Shown piece by piece: positions 1-11,534 of a stretch of DNA of 64,000 nt. This DNA is from Toxonevra muliebris (lineage: Eukaryota > Arthropoda > Insecta > Diptera > Pallopteridae). Each line of letters begins with the position of its first letter. Within the stretch, counting starts at the first letter, position 1. The stretch is from assembly GCA_963691655.1 (NCBI GenBank), contig OY829326.1, forward strand, positions 97,395,235-97,459,234. The letters are read 5' to 3'. Below the pieces are notes generated by a model, which made no database searches, was not told where the DNA came from, and worked only from the letters and a program-made list of their open reading frames with translations. Both the position numbers and the translations under genes were made by a program.

Positions 1-262
1 CAGAACATTTTTCTGGATTTTGGTATTCATTTATTTGAATCACAAAAAATAACATAAAATTACTGCTCTTAGAGAGGTGGATCTCAGTAATTGTGAATTT
101 ACTAGTAAACTTAATAGTGAGAGGAACAAATTAATAATGGCAAAAATATAAAGGATAGACAAAAATTAGAGCTTTCCGAGTGCGATAAGTGCTGGGTTTT
201 TAACAATGCAACCGATTCAAGAAAAAATTAACATCAAATTGTAAAAGAATTAAAAGTTTATT

Positions 263-854
263 TTGGACGGTCTTGATGAGTTTAACTTTTGCTGCAATGA
301 AATGCTAAAAATAACTTTTGCAAGTAGTCGAACTGCTCAGCTTCCACTTCTTCAGGGATATAAGACCCACGAATGGATTTTCTGGCATAACAACGCTTCA
401 GTTCACAGCAGTCAAAGGACAAAGACATGGTTGCAGTCACACAACGTTAAAGTTTTAAAATGTCCAGCATATTCTCCGGTTCAGAACCTAACATAAAACA
501 ATTGGGACATTCTTGTTCAACAAATACACAAAAAGCGCTGTAATTGCAGCATGGGAATCCATTATTCAAGGCAAACTTCGAACAACCTTGATACAAAATT
601 ACATTTTTGAGCTGATTAAAAATAAAGGAGGGTCAACACATTATTAAGCTAACCATTTTTTTATTGCAAGAAAATTTTGTACTCATTTTAAATTTATTTT
701 TTAAGTGCTGCTATAATTATGCATCAATAAAAAAAACAAAGATTGAATTTTAGTGGTACATTGGTAAAAAATTTTAAAAATATTTATTCAGCAACCTCTT
801 ACAACTAGTGAATGTATTGAAATAGAAGTGCGGCTATAGTTGTGCACCATAGTG
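263..854 (+). mobile_element. Tc1-like transposon relic, transposase C-terminus and 3' end
   Basis: The frame from 263 encodes the DDE half of a Tc1-like transposase: a WIFWHNNASVH block (normally FQQDNAS.H), then KTWLQSHNVKVLKCPAYSP. The second catalytic Asp is Asn here, and the region of the third acidic residue is broken by a stop at about 493. After a frameshift the C-terminus resumes (WESIIQGKLRTT, then FELIKN) and ends in the family-typical GGSTHY at the stop 645-647. Downstream, two direct repeats, 703-726 and 826-849, share AAGTGC-GCTATA-TT-TGCA-CA, as expected for transposase-binding repeats in the IR/DR group of Tc1 elements. The end is probably at 854, next to a TA. The 5' half is missing or beyond recognition. 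This is a dead copy. Confidence 0.85.
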
Positions 855-1299
855 TATTGCATCATACGGGGAAAAGACTCAGAAAACTGTGAAAAATATT
901 AAGTTTATAAAAATCTTCAAAATACTTTATGCTTTACCAAAGATCCACACGGGCAATGCCGGATATTTATCGGCTATTTAAAATTACATTTTCTTGCATT
1001 CAGTTGGTTACATACTTTGGTGCCAGTAGTTTGAATACTGAATATGAATTTTAGTGCCTATTTAAAAGGAATTTAAATATATTTTTTAAATATTTAGAGT
1101 GCATTTTAAATATTTTTATCACAAAGTAAAAACAAAAACCAAAACATAATTTTATATTTTCTTTGAACTTTGATTCGCAACAACATTTGTATCATTTTCT
1201 CAACCGGTTTACTTTAAAAAAAAATAAAAGAAAGAAAGCAATAAAAGATAAATTAAAAAAAAAAGATAAATAAAAACAAAAAAATATAAATAAGTGAAG
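855..1299. other. AT-rich non-coding stretch
   Basis: Homopolymer-rich and A+T-rich, with A-runs around 1210-1290. No reading frame, repeat arm or RNA signal was recognised. Confidence 0.6.
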
Positions 1300-1440
1300 T
1301 TGTATACGCTGTTTCTACCAAACGATTCCAAAAGAAGCTGAGAGCAAAAAAGTTCAACGCGCGCCTAATTCAGTAAAAATTTGACCAAGTGCTTGAAAAC
1401 ATACGACGGTGGCGACGAGCACAGTGTAGTGGAAACACGT
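1300..1440 (+). promoter_or_regulatory. possible untranslated leader or promoter patch
   Basis: A locally GC-richer island in very AT-rich DNA. It holds an initiator-like TCAGT with its A at 1372, a CG-rich block at 1358-1365 and GACGGTGGCGACGAGC near 1405-1420. No DPE sits at +28 and there is no convincing TATA box. It resembles fly 5' leader DNA in composition and could be an alternative first exon of the proposed plus-strand gene. That is inference from composition plus one short motif. Confidence 0.25.
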
Positions 1441-2251
1441 GAAGCATTTATATTTTTTTTTGCTTTTAACTACTGATAACATACAACATTTTTTAGTAGT
1501 TTTTGTTGTTGTTATTAAATACTACAATATTTATGTGAAGAATAAAAAAAAACTATTGTATAAATATAAAGATTTTGTGTTCCAAATTGTGAATTTATTT
1601 AACATACACACTTAAATAATCATCGTAAAAATAATTCGATTTTCGTGTTTACCTGAAATTGAAAATTTGCCTTAAGGCGAATTCTTAATTTACTTTTTCG
1701 TACTTTTTTTTGATTTTGATTTGATTTGCTGCCAGAAATACTTTCATTCTCATTTTTTTTTTGTTTTTTCTTGTTCTCGTTACAAATTCGCGTATTATTT
1801 CGTTTTGTTCTTCTTGTTGTTATTATTGCTGCTATTGTGGTTGTTGTTGCTGCTAGTACATCTGCAATAACATTATACCTACTACAATATATTTTTTGAT
1901 TTTGTTGCCCGGATCTAATTGAAATAGCCAAGAGATGCGTCGCCGACCAATACGTAAGCATAAAATTATTTTTAAATAAAAAACATTTTTATGTACTCGT
2001 AAGTAGTTCCTTTCAATAAAATTAATAACCTGAAGTATTTTTCGAAAATGCATCTTCCTTAAGTAGAACTTAAAGGCACTCGTATATTACTTGCATTAAC
2101 AACTAATCTACTAACGACTTTTATCAATAAAGAGAAACTATTTCCTTTGAGCTTATAATGGTAAAATGTAACTACTAATACTCTAATCTCATATTAACCC
2201 ATTTTGAACAAGTAGCAGAAATCGTGATCTAATTCTAAAAATTGCAGACAT
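1441..2251. other. AT-rich non-coding stretch with simple repeats
   Basis: Contains (GTT)n/(ATT)n-like tracts at 1500-1520 and 1810-1860 and poly-T runs. The minus-strand ORF at 1620-1961 is low-complexity (Lys/Asn/Thr/Ile) and is not a gene. Confidence 0.6.
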
Positions 2252-2259
2252 CTAGCAAT

Positions 2260-3512
2260 TAGGGATGTGCACCTGGAAAGAAAAATCGATTTTCGACTTT
2301 TAAATTGATCAGAAATTCAAAGTCGATTAATCGACTTTTTAAGTTCATGAAAATCGATTAATCGAATTTTTTCGAATTTTTGTTACATGGAATAAAAAAA
2401 AACGAAACAAGCGAATTTTGAAATACATTGGTTTTGTAGAAGTGCTGTTCAAAATAGGGTTCTTGTAAAATTTATTTTCCAGTTTTATAGAACACAAGTT
2501 CAACCTATTATTTCTATTGAATGAAATATAAAAGAAGTAATTTAAAGTAAATGATTTTAAATGGCTAACAGTTTATATGACCTTAGTGCAACCAGCCGAT
2601 TCCTTCTCCCCCCTCGTCTTCCATTGTTCCGTTCATCGTCTTTTTACTTATTCCGGCGGAATTTTTTGACTTTTATTATTCGTCTCCGTATGTGAATTTT
2701 TTGCGAGTGAATGGGATAGCCCATGATAGAAGTATTTAGAGGTAGATGCATTTTTTCAAACAGTAGCCCTTTTGAGTTTTTGACAAGTAAGAGGAACATT
2801 TTAGAGGTGCATTTTTTGAAATGGGTACAAAAAGAAAGTTAATAGTAGATTATTAATACTACTTTTATTACTTAGTACTAAATTATAAATTTTATTTACA
2901 ATAAAAAATATAAATAATGTTATTTAATTTGTTTTCTTTATTAGCAAAAACCTTGAACATGTTAAGAGTTAAAAAATAATATAAAAAGCAGAAACTAATT
3001 TTCCTACAAATTCTCACTTAAAAATTGAACCATTGAAATACAAAAATACAACGCTGTTGTAAAAAGAAGAATAGTATCAAAACAAATGATTTCCCAATTG
3101 TTCCTCTTACTAGTCAAAAACCATCTACCATCTTAATTCTTCTGCCATGGGATAGCCTATGGATGTGTGAAGTATAATAATACACAGTAGACTAAAGAGG
3201 GAGAAAACTATTTAAGAATTATTTTAAAAAATTTAATAAAATGTCCAGCTTTATGTACTAGAGCTTCACATGCATGTACTACAAATCCACAGTTGGAAAA
3301 ATTTTGTAAAATTTAAAATAAATGTGAGAACTGAATTGATAGTTTTAAAAAAATTGTACACTAAAAGTCGAAAGTAAAAGTCGCCTTTCGATTAAGTTTG
3401 GCTACTTAAAATCGACCATAAAAAATTTGAAATTTTGACCATTGAAATTTTGTGCTAAAAGTTGATTAAAAATCGATTTCGATTAAAGCCGAAATCGATT
3501 TGCACATCTCTA
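2260..3512. mobile_element. hAT-type non-autonomous transposon
   Basis: The ends are inverted: TAGGGATGTGCA at 2260-2271 and TGCACATCTCTA at 3501-3512. The element is flanked by a perfect 8-bp direct repeat, CTAGCAAT, at 2252-2259 and 3513-3520. An 8-bp target duplication with TAGGGATG-like ends is the signature of the hAT superfamily. Subterminal DNA is rich in ATCGATT/AATCGAT motifs and includes a perfect 16-bp palindrome at 2321-2336. No transposase reading frame is present, so it would have depended on a helper. Another element is nested at 2722-3149. Confidence 0.9.
2722..3149. mobile_element. 428-bp element nested inside the hAT-type element
   Basis: Imperfect inverted ends read CATGATAGAAGTATTTAGAG on the left and, reversed, CATGGCAGAAGAATTAAGAT on the right. 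Further inverted homology covers the TTTTTGAC-AGTAAGAGGAAC block (about 2778-2798 and 3102-3122). Flanking copies of GGATAGCC at 2714-2721 and 3150-3157 give an 8-bp target duplication. The exact ends could slide by one base because the flank is partly palindromic. It inserted after the surrounding element. No coding capacity. Confidence 0.75.
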
Positions 3513-3520
3513 CTAGCAAT

Positions 3521-4800
3521 ATAACATTTCAGCACTAAAAAAAATTATAAAAAATCTTTTGGGTATTTTAAAGGGAAAATGAGGTGACCAATGAAATGCA
3601 ATGAAATATATCTATATTCGTACATAAAATCATGAGCAATAAACTTTTTCTGTGATTGAATAGTATAAAGATACAATTTTGAAGTTATTATAGATTAAAA
3701 ACAGCGAAATTTGTAAAAATATCAATTTGCAGAAATTTGCCTGTTTTTCCATTCAATGTGAAAAATATATCGGGCCCTGTTTAATTATAATTTCTATGTA
3801 AAGTTAGCTATTTTATCTAAATAAATTTACCATTTTATATCCAAAAAAATTTATTTACAATTTTTTGTTAATTTTCATAGACTTCTCTAAAAAGATATGC
3901 CTTTTTTAGCAAGGTTAAACCAAATAATATCAACCCTTAACCAGGGATCGTACCGAGACTGCTAGGTTAACGGCAGCTTACACCGGCCACTGGTGTATAT
4001 GTACCCACGCAGAGAAACTGCGCATCCCTTTTAACATCCACTGTATAAGTTGTAGAAACTTAGAAGAAAAATAAACAATTTCCCACTTTTTTGTCCAGTT
4101 TTGCGAAGGAAAGTATTTCCTTTTCTTGAGAAAGTATATCCTCAATAACTTATCCGATTGCTCGGCAGTCAGGCCAAAGAATCTGATAGGATACCTAAAC
4201 TTCACGGGGTTGGTTTAGCAAGAGTCCAGCATTAATTCTAGTTCAATGAAGAAGAGGTTTCAAAACGGTACTATAGCGCAAATTGTGACTCACAGTGGGT
4301 CTGCTGTGGATCAGCCACCTTAACCAACCAACCAGCTCTTCAACCCTCAGTACGACCGATTTCAATAGCTAGAGGTAGTATTCGTGATTCTGAATAACTT
4401 TTGTTCTACAAGTTTTGCAATAACTTAATATAGGGTGCCGTAATTTGAATCTACTTGGTTGGTCAAAGTAGTAACTACTGGGTATTACTTATATGGAGAA
4501 TAAATTGAAATATATGTGTAATAAAAATTTTAAAACAATTATATTTTTATCACATACCATTCGACACAATTTTTTAAACACTTCAATATATTTGTTATAT
4601 AAAAAATCATAAATAAAATTACATTTTTTCAGTTTGTGGTTCACAAGTTTTACAAAACGTGTTTTTCGAGTTAAAAATAACTGTAACTGTACGACAGTTG
4701 TCATTTTTCCATTCGTATGTATAAGTATTGATAAAGAAACTTTTGTCAGCCAAACCAACAAATACAAAATCAGATGTTTGTTTAAATGTTTAAATGACGT
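3521..4800. other. non-coding stretch with a retroelement-like tail
   Basis: Mostly unremarkable. Two points stand out. On the minus strand at about 3935-4005, a CAGTGGCCGGTGTAAGC block lies about 25 nt ahead of GGTACGATCCC, reminiscent of tRNA A and B boxes. At 4290-4335 a plus-strand TGGATCAGCCACCTTAACC is followed by (AACC)n, similar to non-LTR element tails. Neither is complete enough to name. Confidence 0.3.
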
Positions 4801-4818
4801 TGGTCACTGCAGTGACCA
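4801..4818. repeat. perfect 18-bp palindrome
   Basis: TGGTCACTGCAGTGACCA equals its own reverse complement. No surrounding element was recognised. Confidence 0.8.
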
Positions 4819-5434
4819 GCAGGCGTTTAAAGGTTAAATTATGAAATGTGGTTTTAAAGCCGACATATTTAAAAATATTAAACAGTCATCACTCTTGGAA
4901 TAAATTTTTAACTGTAGGTACTTTTGATAAATTTTCAAAGTTGTTGTACGAAAAATCGTACAGATGTTTTAACCCTTCTGTTGACACCACTTTTGTTTGT
5001 CACATTGCCACCACCACGGTCCAGCCAGACCGTCATACATTTATACCGCATTTATTTGAATTTTCAGTCTAAACTGTAAATATTATGTACATTTGTTGAA
5101 AAATATGCCTTTAATTCTTAAAAAATTTCACGTTTTGAAAAGCAATGAAGAAAATAATCTAACAATATATATAAAAGTGAAAATCTGTTTGTATGACCGG
5201 CTATACTTTCTGAATGACATAAAATTTTATATAATATTGCTTTATGTCTCTAACCTTACTATTGGCTTGGTAAAAGTTTGTAATTACAAGTGGGCAGGAT
5301 ACCTCACATGCAAACCTTATACCTTTTTTAGTATACCATTCATAGTACAGTACTGCAGTTTACTGCGTCGTGAGTGCAAGGACGCTGGCTTATAATACCA
5401 TACTATAGTAAAAATGTGGATGGGGTTGGAAAAA

Positions 5435-5795
5435 GGGGTGTGGCACCTACCATATAACCTGAATATTTATTATGGTATATCTCAAGCACCATTTTTGGTC
5501 TGGAAATATTATCTGCCGATACCGAGCTTATACTAGAGTTTCAGATCTGAATTTGTGTTCAAAAGGGCGTTGCATCCCCCATGCAATCTTAATGCTATTC
5601 TGAGTATATCTCCGCAACCACACATATCATAGTACTTAGATTTGGGGCAAAGGCGTTGCTTGACAATGCCATGCTCCAGGAAACATGTGTGTGAAAACAA
5701 AAAGGCGGAGTTCCACAAAGTTTTGTGTGATATTTTTTGGGCAAGTGGGCACGGCAGCTCCCATACAAAGAAAATACTTTAAACGGTATATTTGA
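5435..5795 (+). repeat. three diverged copies of one non-coding repeat unit
   Basis: Units begin at about 5435, 5564 and 5745. Each starts with a G-rich GGGYGTKGCAYC-like block followed by a CCAT. About 35-45 bases later each has a GTATATYT element ending in ACC (GTATATCTCAAGCACC, GTATATCTCCGCAACC, GTATATTTGAGGAACC). Spacing is 129 and 181 bases. The units are too diverged to name. They look like internal repeats of an old mobile element. Confidence 0.5.
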
Positions 5796-6960
5796 GGAAC
5801 CAAAGCAAGAAGATGATAAAGGTTTTCTTTTCTATGATCATTTGTGGTTTCTAATTTTCAATTACAATTCCATAACTTTTGTTTTCATAGTAAAATAAGT
5901 TTATATTTGAAAAAGAAAGAATGATAATGTTTATATGCATACAAACTACACGTTACTGACGACTTAACGACTAAGTAAAGCAAAAATATCGGAAAAACTA
6001 TGAGAAAATGCATACGCTCTGGCCAGACCGTGATGGTACCAATATGGCTAAAATTTTGAAATCACCAAAATCACGCCCCCTTCATACCTCAGGACTCCGA
6101 TTTTTTATAAATCTATTTAGAAATAGTAATTTAAGAATATCATGGATTTTGGAGATCATAGTGATATTACAAATAATAAAGAAATGTCAACAAAGTTGAA
6201 AAAGGTCTGGCCAGACCGTGGTGCCAATATAAGGATTAAATGGGTTAAGTATGTACTATTATAGAACTAGCTTTATGTCTTTAAATGTGCCCCCTTTACC
6301 TATTGATTTTGCTCAAAAAAAGTTTAAGTATATTTATTTGTCTAGGACTTAGACTCTATGTGAAGAGGTGATTGTAGGCGGTATCAGCAAAAACCAAGTT
6401 GGGTAGTGAGTTTCAGCTTAAACCTCTGAGGAAAATGCTAAGTAATCTTTTCTTTTTTTTAAATTTACTATTTCAAATAAGCAGAACTCGAGTTCGTTTA
6501 ATAATAAGCAAGAAACTATGATTTATTTAATGAGCTAGGTGGCCACCAAAGCCTTAAAGACCATCACCCCAAACTGATCTGGGAACCTCAAAACTCAATA
6601 ATCATACCGGTGACACCGAGTCCATACTTTATTCCTAATAAGTAAGGGTATACAACTATATGTATGTCGATTCCATTCGTGTACAAGTATTGCTTACTCA
6701 ACATAAATGACTGCGAAAGCTCGGTCTAGACCCTGTATGGGCTGTAGTACCATAAAAAGAAAGAGAAGAACTGTATTTTATTAAATTTTTTAAAATTCAA
6801 TATAATGTTATCTAAGTATATACAATGTTATACATTTCTTATGGACATCGTATGCTTTTCTGACCAAGCAACTTCATTCTGAAAACAAGTCCTGCTTATC
6901 TTGACCGCAATGACTTATAAGTTGGTGAAAGTTATCATTTGCTAGCACCAACAGTTCACT
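5796..6960. other. non-coding stretch with a short palindromic direct repeat
   Basis: CTGGCCAGACCGTG-TG--CCAATAT occurs at about 6019-6045 and again at 6207-6231. The second copy carries the perfect palindrome GGTCTGGCCAGACC (6204-6217). A related CCAGCCAGACCGT lies at 5022-5034. Otherwise nothing was recognised. Confidence 0.5.
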
Positions 6961-8014
6961 ATTGGGTCGAAAAAAGTGGAACGGTCAGCCAAAAAAAAAT
7001 TTTTCTCGGATTTCTAGGACTACGACGTTTTTCGATTAAGGTACGAATATCTTCTTAATCCCTAAAAAAATTTCAAAAAAATTGGATTTATTTTGCAAAT
7101 AATCGCGGGTTTTAAATTTGCGTAGTATATTTTTTATTTATTCATATCTCGGAAACGAATGGAGATAATTAAATAAAATAGTTTTAATAAAATTCATTTT
7201 TTTCTTGTAAAAATTTAATTTGTTCCAGTTATAAACAATTTCTCTAAACTATTTAGCTTTTTACATGCGTAAAATGACGCCAGTAAATAAAAAAAAAAAA
7301 GTTAGTAACCTCTTAAATGAAAGAAGTTATGCCTAGTATTCCGATGACGCGCGAGTACTAATGCGCTCTTTCTTAGTAATATCCATGGCAGAATGATCAA
7401 TTGTGCAACGAAATTTCAAAAATTAAGTTGTAATAGAAATAATAATTAGTTGTAAATAAATGAATTTCTAATAATCTTGTGCGATTAACAAAAATTAAAG
7501 ACGTTGCATTTGCTAGTCACGTTTTAGTTATCACCGTGATTTAAAAAATGCCGCGTACAAATACTGGTTGCAAATCGATTCGCTTTAAAGAAACATCGTT
7601 GGAGAATTTCTGGGTGCCATTTACTTGATGTCATTTTACGCATGTAAAAAGCTAAATCTAATTGTCAGGTGAAATTGAGATAATGGTCTAATTTGCAACA
7701 GTTAAGAGAAATTGTTTATAACTGGAACAAATTAAATTTTTACAAGAAAAAAATTAATTTTATTAAAACTATTTATATTTAGCTTCATTTAAGAAATTTT
7801 TTAATTATCTCTATTCGTTTCCGAGATATGAATATATAAAAAATATACTACGCAAATTTACAACCCGCGACTATTTGCAAAATAAGTCAAATTTTTTTGA
7901 TATTTTTTTTAAGGATTAAGAAGATATTCGTATCTTAATCGAAAAACATCGTTGTCCTAGAAATCCGAGAAAACATTTTTTTTTGGCTGACCGTTTCACT
8001 TTCTTCGAACCTAT
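6961..8014. mobile_element. long-inverted-repeat (foldback-like) element
   Basis: The left arm (6961-7288) and right arm (7619-8014) are reverse complements over more than 300 bases. Shared blocks include AAGTG(G/A)AACGGTCAGCC at the outer end, TTATAAACAATTTCTCT, and TTAGCTTTTTACATGCGTAAAATGAC at the inner end. The right arm carries about 70 extra bases. The spacer of about 330 bp has no transposase, only a short frame starting MPRTNTGCKSIRFK near 7548. No clear target duplication was found. Arm length and lack of coding DNA fit a foldback or large MITE-type element. Confidence 0.8.
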
Positions 8015-8524
8015 TGCTTCTTATGCTGCAAAGTCTATTGCAGGGATCTTCCCACACAAACCTTTTCCACTGATTTTGAAAAAGACACTCTCGCCTCTTT
8101 TCCATTCCTCTAATCAATCTTTCACTCCCGCTTGTATCATTTCCCATTCATCTATCTCTTTCATCTTATTCCCATATATGCCTACTTATAAAGAGAAAAT
8201 AAGAAGGACAGAAGAATGAGAGAAAAAATACGCTATGGGCATTTCCAGAAAAGGATCAATTGAAATTTATCCCTAAAATTTTGATTTTATTATAGAATCT
8301 GAAACGTTACGAGAAATAAAGAAGAAATACATTTCATTGATATATCTTTTACCATTATTTTATTAAATAAACTTGGATTGATATTCGTCGCGATATCTAA
8401 TTGTAACTCAAACTTTTTTTCCAAACTTGGAGATTTTTGCTTTGGATAATTTAATTTCAGAGATTCTGATTTGGATATCCAATTTTTCTACTTCTTTATC
8501 AGATACAGACGTAAGCTGGTAAAG
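8015..8524. other. non-coding stretch
   Basis: No gene, RNA or repeat recognised. Short ORFs over 7935-8219 run into the right arm of the foldback element. Confidence 0.5.
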
Positions 8525-8528
8525 TTAA

Positions 8529-8864
8529 CCCATTTCCAACCGCTGTTAAACCGCTGCGTAAAAATCAATGAAATTTTGTACAGGTGTTGTAAATGTAAAA
8601 AAATGTCTAATTTTAAGATTTTTTTATCTCTTTAGGTTTGGCCAGGAGGGGCTGGTCGATTTTACAACCCCTGGACCCAGCAAATTAAAAACGGAATGCA
8701 TTTATTATTTTTGCTGTAAATTATAATTCTTACACAAGTTGAAATTCAAAGGAATAATGTTTGTAGAGTTTTTGCAATGATCTTTTTGAGCTTTAATTAT
8801 ATCCATTCCCTATAGAAAATTCGAAAGTCGTTGGTAGATTTTTCGACCACTGGTCGAAAATGAG
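8529..8864. mobile_element. possible TTAA-flanked MITE
   Basis: TTAA occurs at 8525-8528 and 8865-8868. The flanked ends are imperfect inverted repeats: CCCATTTCCAACCG on the left and, reversed, CTCATTTTCGACCAG on the right. TTAA duplication is typical of the piggyBac superfamily. The terminal match is short and TTAA is common in this DNA, so this is tentative. Confidence 0.4.
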
Positions 8865-8868
8865 TTAA

Positions 8869-11534
8869 ATATTATTTAAGGGATAGTCTGGTAGAATCGT
8901 GTTTTTTTTTAAATTTTTTTTCATAGTAAATTTTTTTCATAGTAAAAAATTTTAATATTTTCATAAATAATATTTAAGGTATTAAACTAATGAAAAAATG
9001 TTTTTCTTGGGTTTTTGATGAATTGGTCACTTATTAGAGCCGCCTGAACAGAGCCCTGCATAAATCTTATTGGCATGATAACTCGAGTTTGGAGCATTGG
9101 AAATCCAAGCCGATTTTGGAAATATAGATTAACCGCTATCCTCGTTATCGTCGCTATGTTTTTCATAAGTATGATAAAATTTGCGAAAATAGTTTACTAT
9201 ATAAAAAAGAATTAATTCCGAAAAAGACTCGGTTCAACCAGACTAACCTCTTAATGGTTCCATGGTTACGTGAATGAGTTCATCAAAATTAATTTTCAAC
9301 TTCAAATTTTATTGAAATGTAAACGGACCCTTAAAAATTAACTTCTAGCTAATCGATTTTGAATGTTTATATGTTAGTTTTTTTTTTAAATGAAGGGACC
9401 AATGTGTCGCTTTGACAATGTAAAAAATTCATTAACATTACATGAAACTTATCAATTATAATCATGGTAAGGCAATAACCCAATAATGAACATAGGTATT
9501 GTAATAAAACAATCTATTTATGTACATACAAAGATTTCACATAATTAGTTAAATGTTTTCATTATGATTTATAAGTCATGCAATCAGAATATATAGTAGA
9601 CAACAAATCATTTCATTAAATATTTATTATCAGATATACATAACACTTAAATGTATTTTCCTTTGTATTAATTATTCAAAATAATACATAATTATAGTAA
9701 TTAACAATTAATTAAAATGCACAAATAACAACAACAATATAATTTTATTGTTTTACAATTACATTTATAATTACTAAAGTTTAAGGTTATTGCAAAATAC
9801 ATTCACACGTAAATACATACAAAATTTAAAACATTGATTTTTTTTCTTTTTACAACTATTTTTAAGTGCAATGTATTTGCAAATCTAAAAAAAAATTATA
9901 TTAAACTACCCGTAATTTTGTGTTGTGTTATTTCTTTAGAACACATTCGTTCTATTATTAACTGATGGTAGCAATATATACACGAGTATAAAATCTAATT
10001 GCAATTGGTTAAGGTAAATGGCGTCAACAGGTGTTAGAAAAATGTTTACAACCACACACACACACACTTTCATATGCACATGTGTGTATGGAAATATGTA
10101 TGTATGTATGAATTTGTTTATTTTTACACCACACGCTACAATCATTAGCCCTTGATAGAATTAAGGGCATACGTGACCTTTATATCATTATATAATAGCT
10201 TTCTTATCGTTCAGATTTAATATTGTATTTATGTTATAATTATAAATTTCAGTTATGCATTTAATATTACTAACAAACATTAGAAAAGAGCTATACATAT
10301 TTTTAATTGATACTGTCAAATGGGGTAATAATCTGCTAAGTATAACTATCAGCAAAGTGTCATAATTATAGTTTATTTTGCATACAAATTGTTTAATTTG
10401 CATATTGTGGTAGAAATTATAAGTAGTAAAATTTATAATCAATCATATTTATTATTAATTATTACAATGTACTATACAATTCCGATTGTTGTTTTTATAG
10501 TCCAACTACATTAATTAGCTAGAAATATATTTGAATTATGGTATACATTCATATATTTTTGAAGGCATTGTATAATAAGCGTTGTCAACACCATTTGATT
10601 GACAATTGTTAGTTTCTATTATTTTTGAATTTAGTAATTCGATTGAATTCACACAAATGGTTATTAGTGGTGAGTTCACTGTATTTTTTTTTATCGTACC
10701 GGGATATAATTAAGATAATGACATTTAGGCCATTATCAATGATGAGATATCCGGATGAGGTTGGCATATATTTCCTAAATTCGTGCAGTCTCAGAATTGA
10801 AAGAGATTTTCTGAGTCGTGGTGCTCTGAACAATAATGGGTTAAAGAATTAATTACATTTTAAGATTGTCTCCTAAAACTTTGGAGCTGATTCAATAACA
10901 GTGCTCTGTATGGGTTTCGCAAATAAGATGGTTACTAGTATTTGCGTATGAATTTTTCATATTTAACACGAATCTGAGATCAAAAATTTCCCATCACGTC
11001 ACATTTTAGAAAATGGGGGTGGGCTGGGTCAGAACACTCATAACCTCCCCCCCGAATTCGGCCTTGATGGCTATGTCAGCTTCGTACAGTATTGTGTCTA
11101 TATACTTTAAAGTCAAGCCTCTGAAGAAAAGTGTCATCGATAATTTTCTAAAGTATGAGTGATAACACCCTCCTTCTTGTAGATATCCTCTGACAACTGG
11201 CATGAAGTCTACCCAATTTATAGGGGAAGTGCGCATAAGTTGAACATAGCTTTCTCTGACCTCAAAAAATCATACTATGACTACCAATTTAGCGTTTCAT
11301 TTTTTTAGATCTTACTGAGAACTACATTTTTGCCGAAAATGCATTATATCTTTAACTTAATCTTAAATAAACCATTAAAGTCAGGACATTCTGCCACAAA
11401 CTTTTCATAATAGCATTGAAAACTCATTCTCGGAATTTGAGCATTGCATTGAAATCAACATTTTCTCTTTCGCTTTTTTTTTACACCGATATGCTTCAAA
11501 ATTCTGAACAACATATAAAAATCATTTCCATATA
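8869..11534. other. AT-rich non-coding stretch
   Basis: Contains a (CA)n tract at about 10053-10067 and many short AT-rich ORFs. A 76-codon minus-strand frame at 11006-11236 and a 161-base patch near 10660-10820 have more balanced composition but match no family I recognise. No splice-supported exon was found. Confidence 0.5.

Noticed and set aside
1620..2053. Overlapping minus-strand ORFs of 113 and 66 codons
   Set aside because: Low-complexity, driven by (GTT)n and T-runs; no domain or splice support.
11006..11236. 76-codon minus-strand frame with mixed composition
   Set aside because: Looks coding-like but matches no transposon or host family I know, and has no ends or exon signals.
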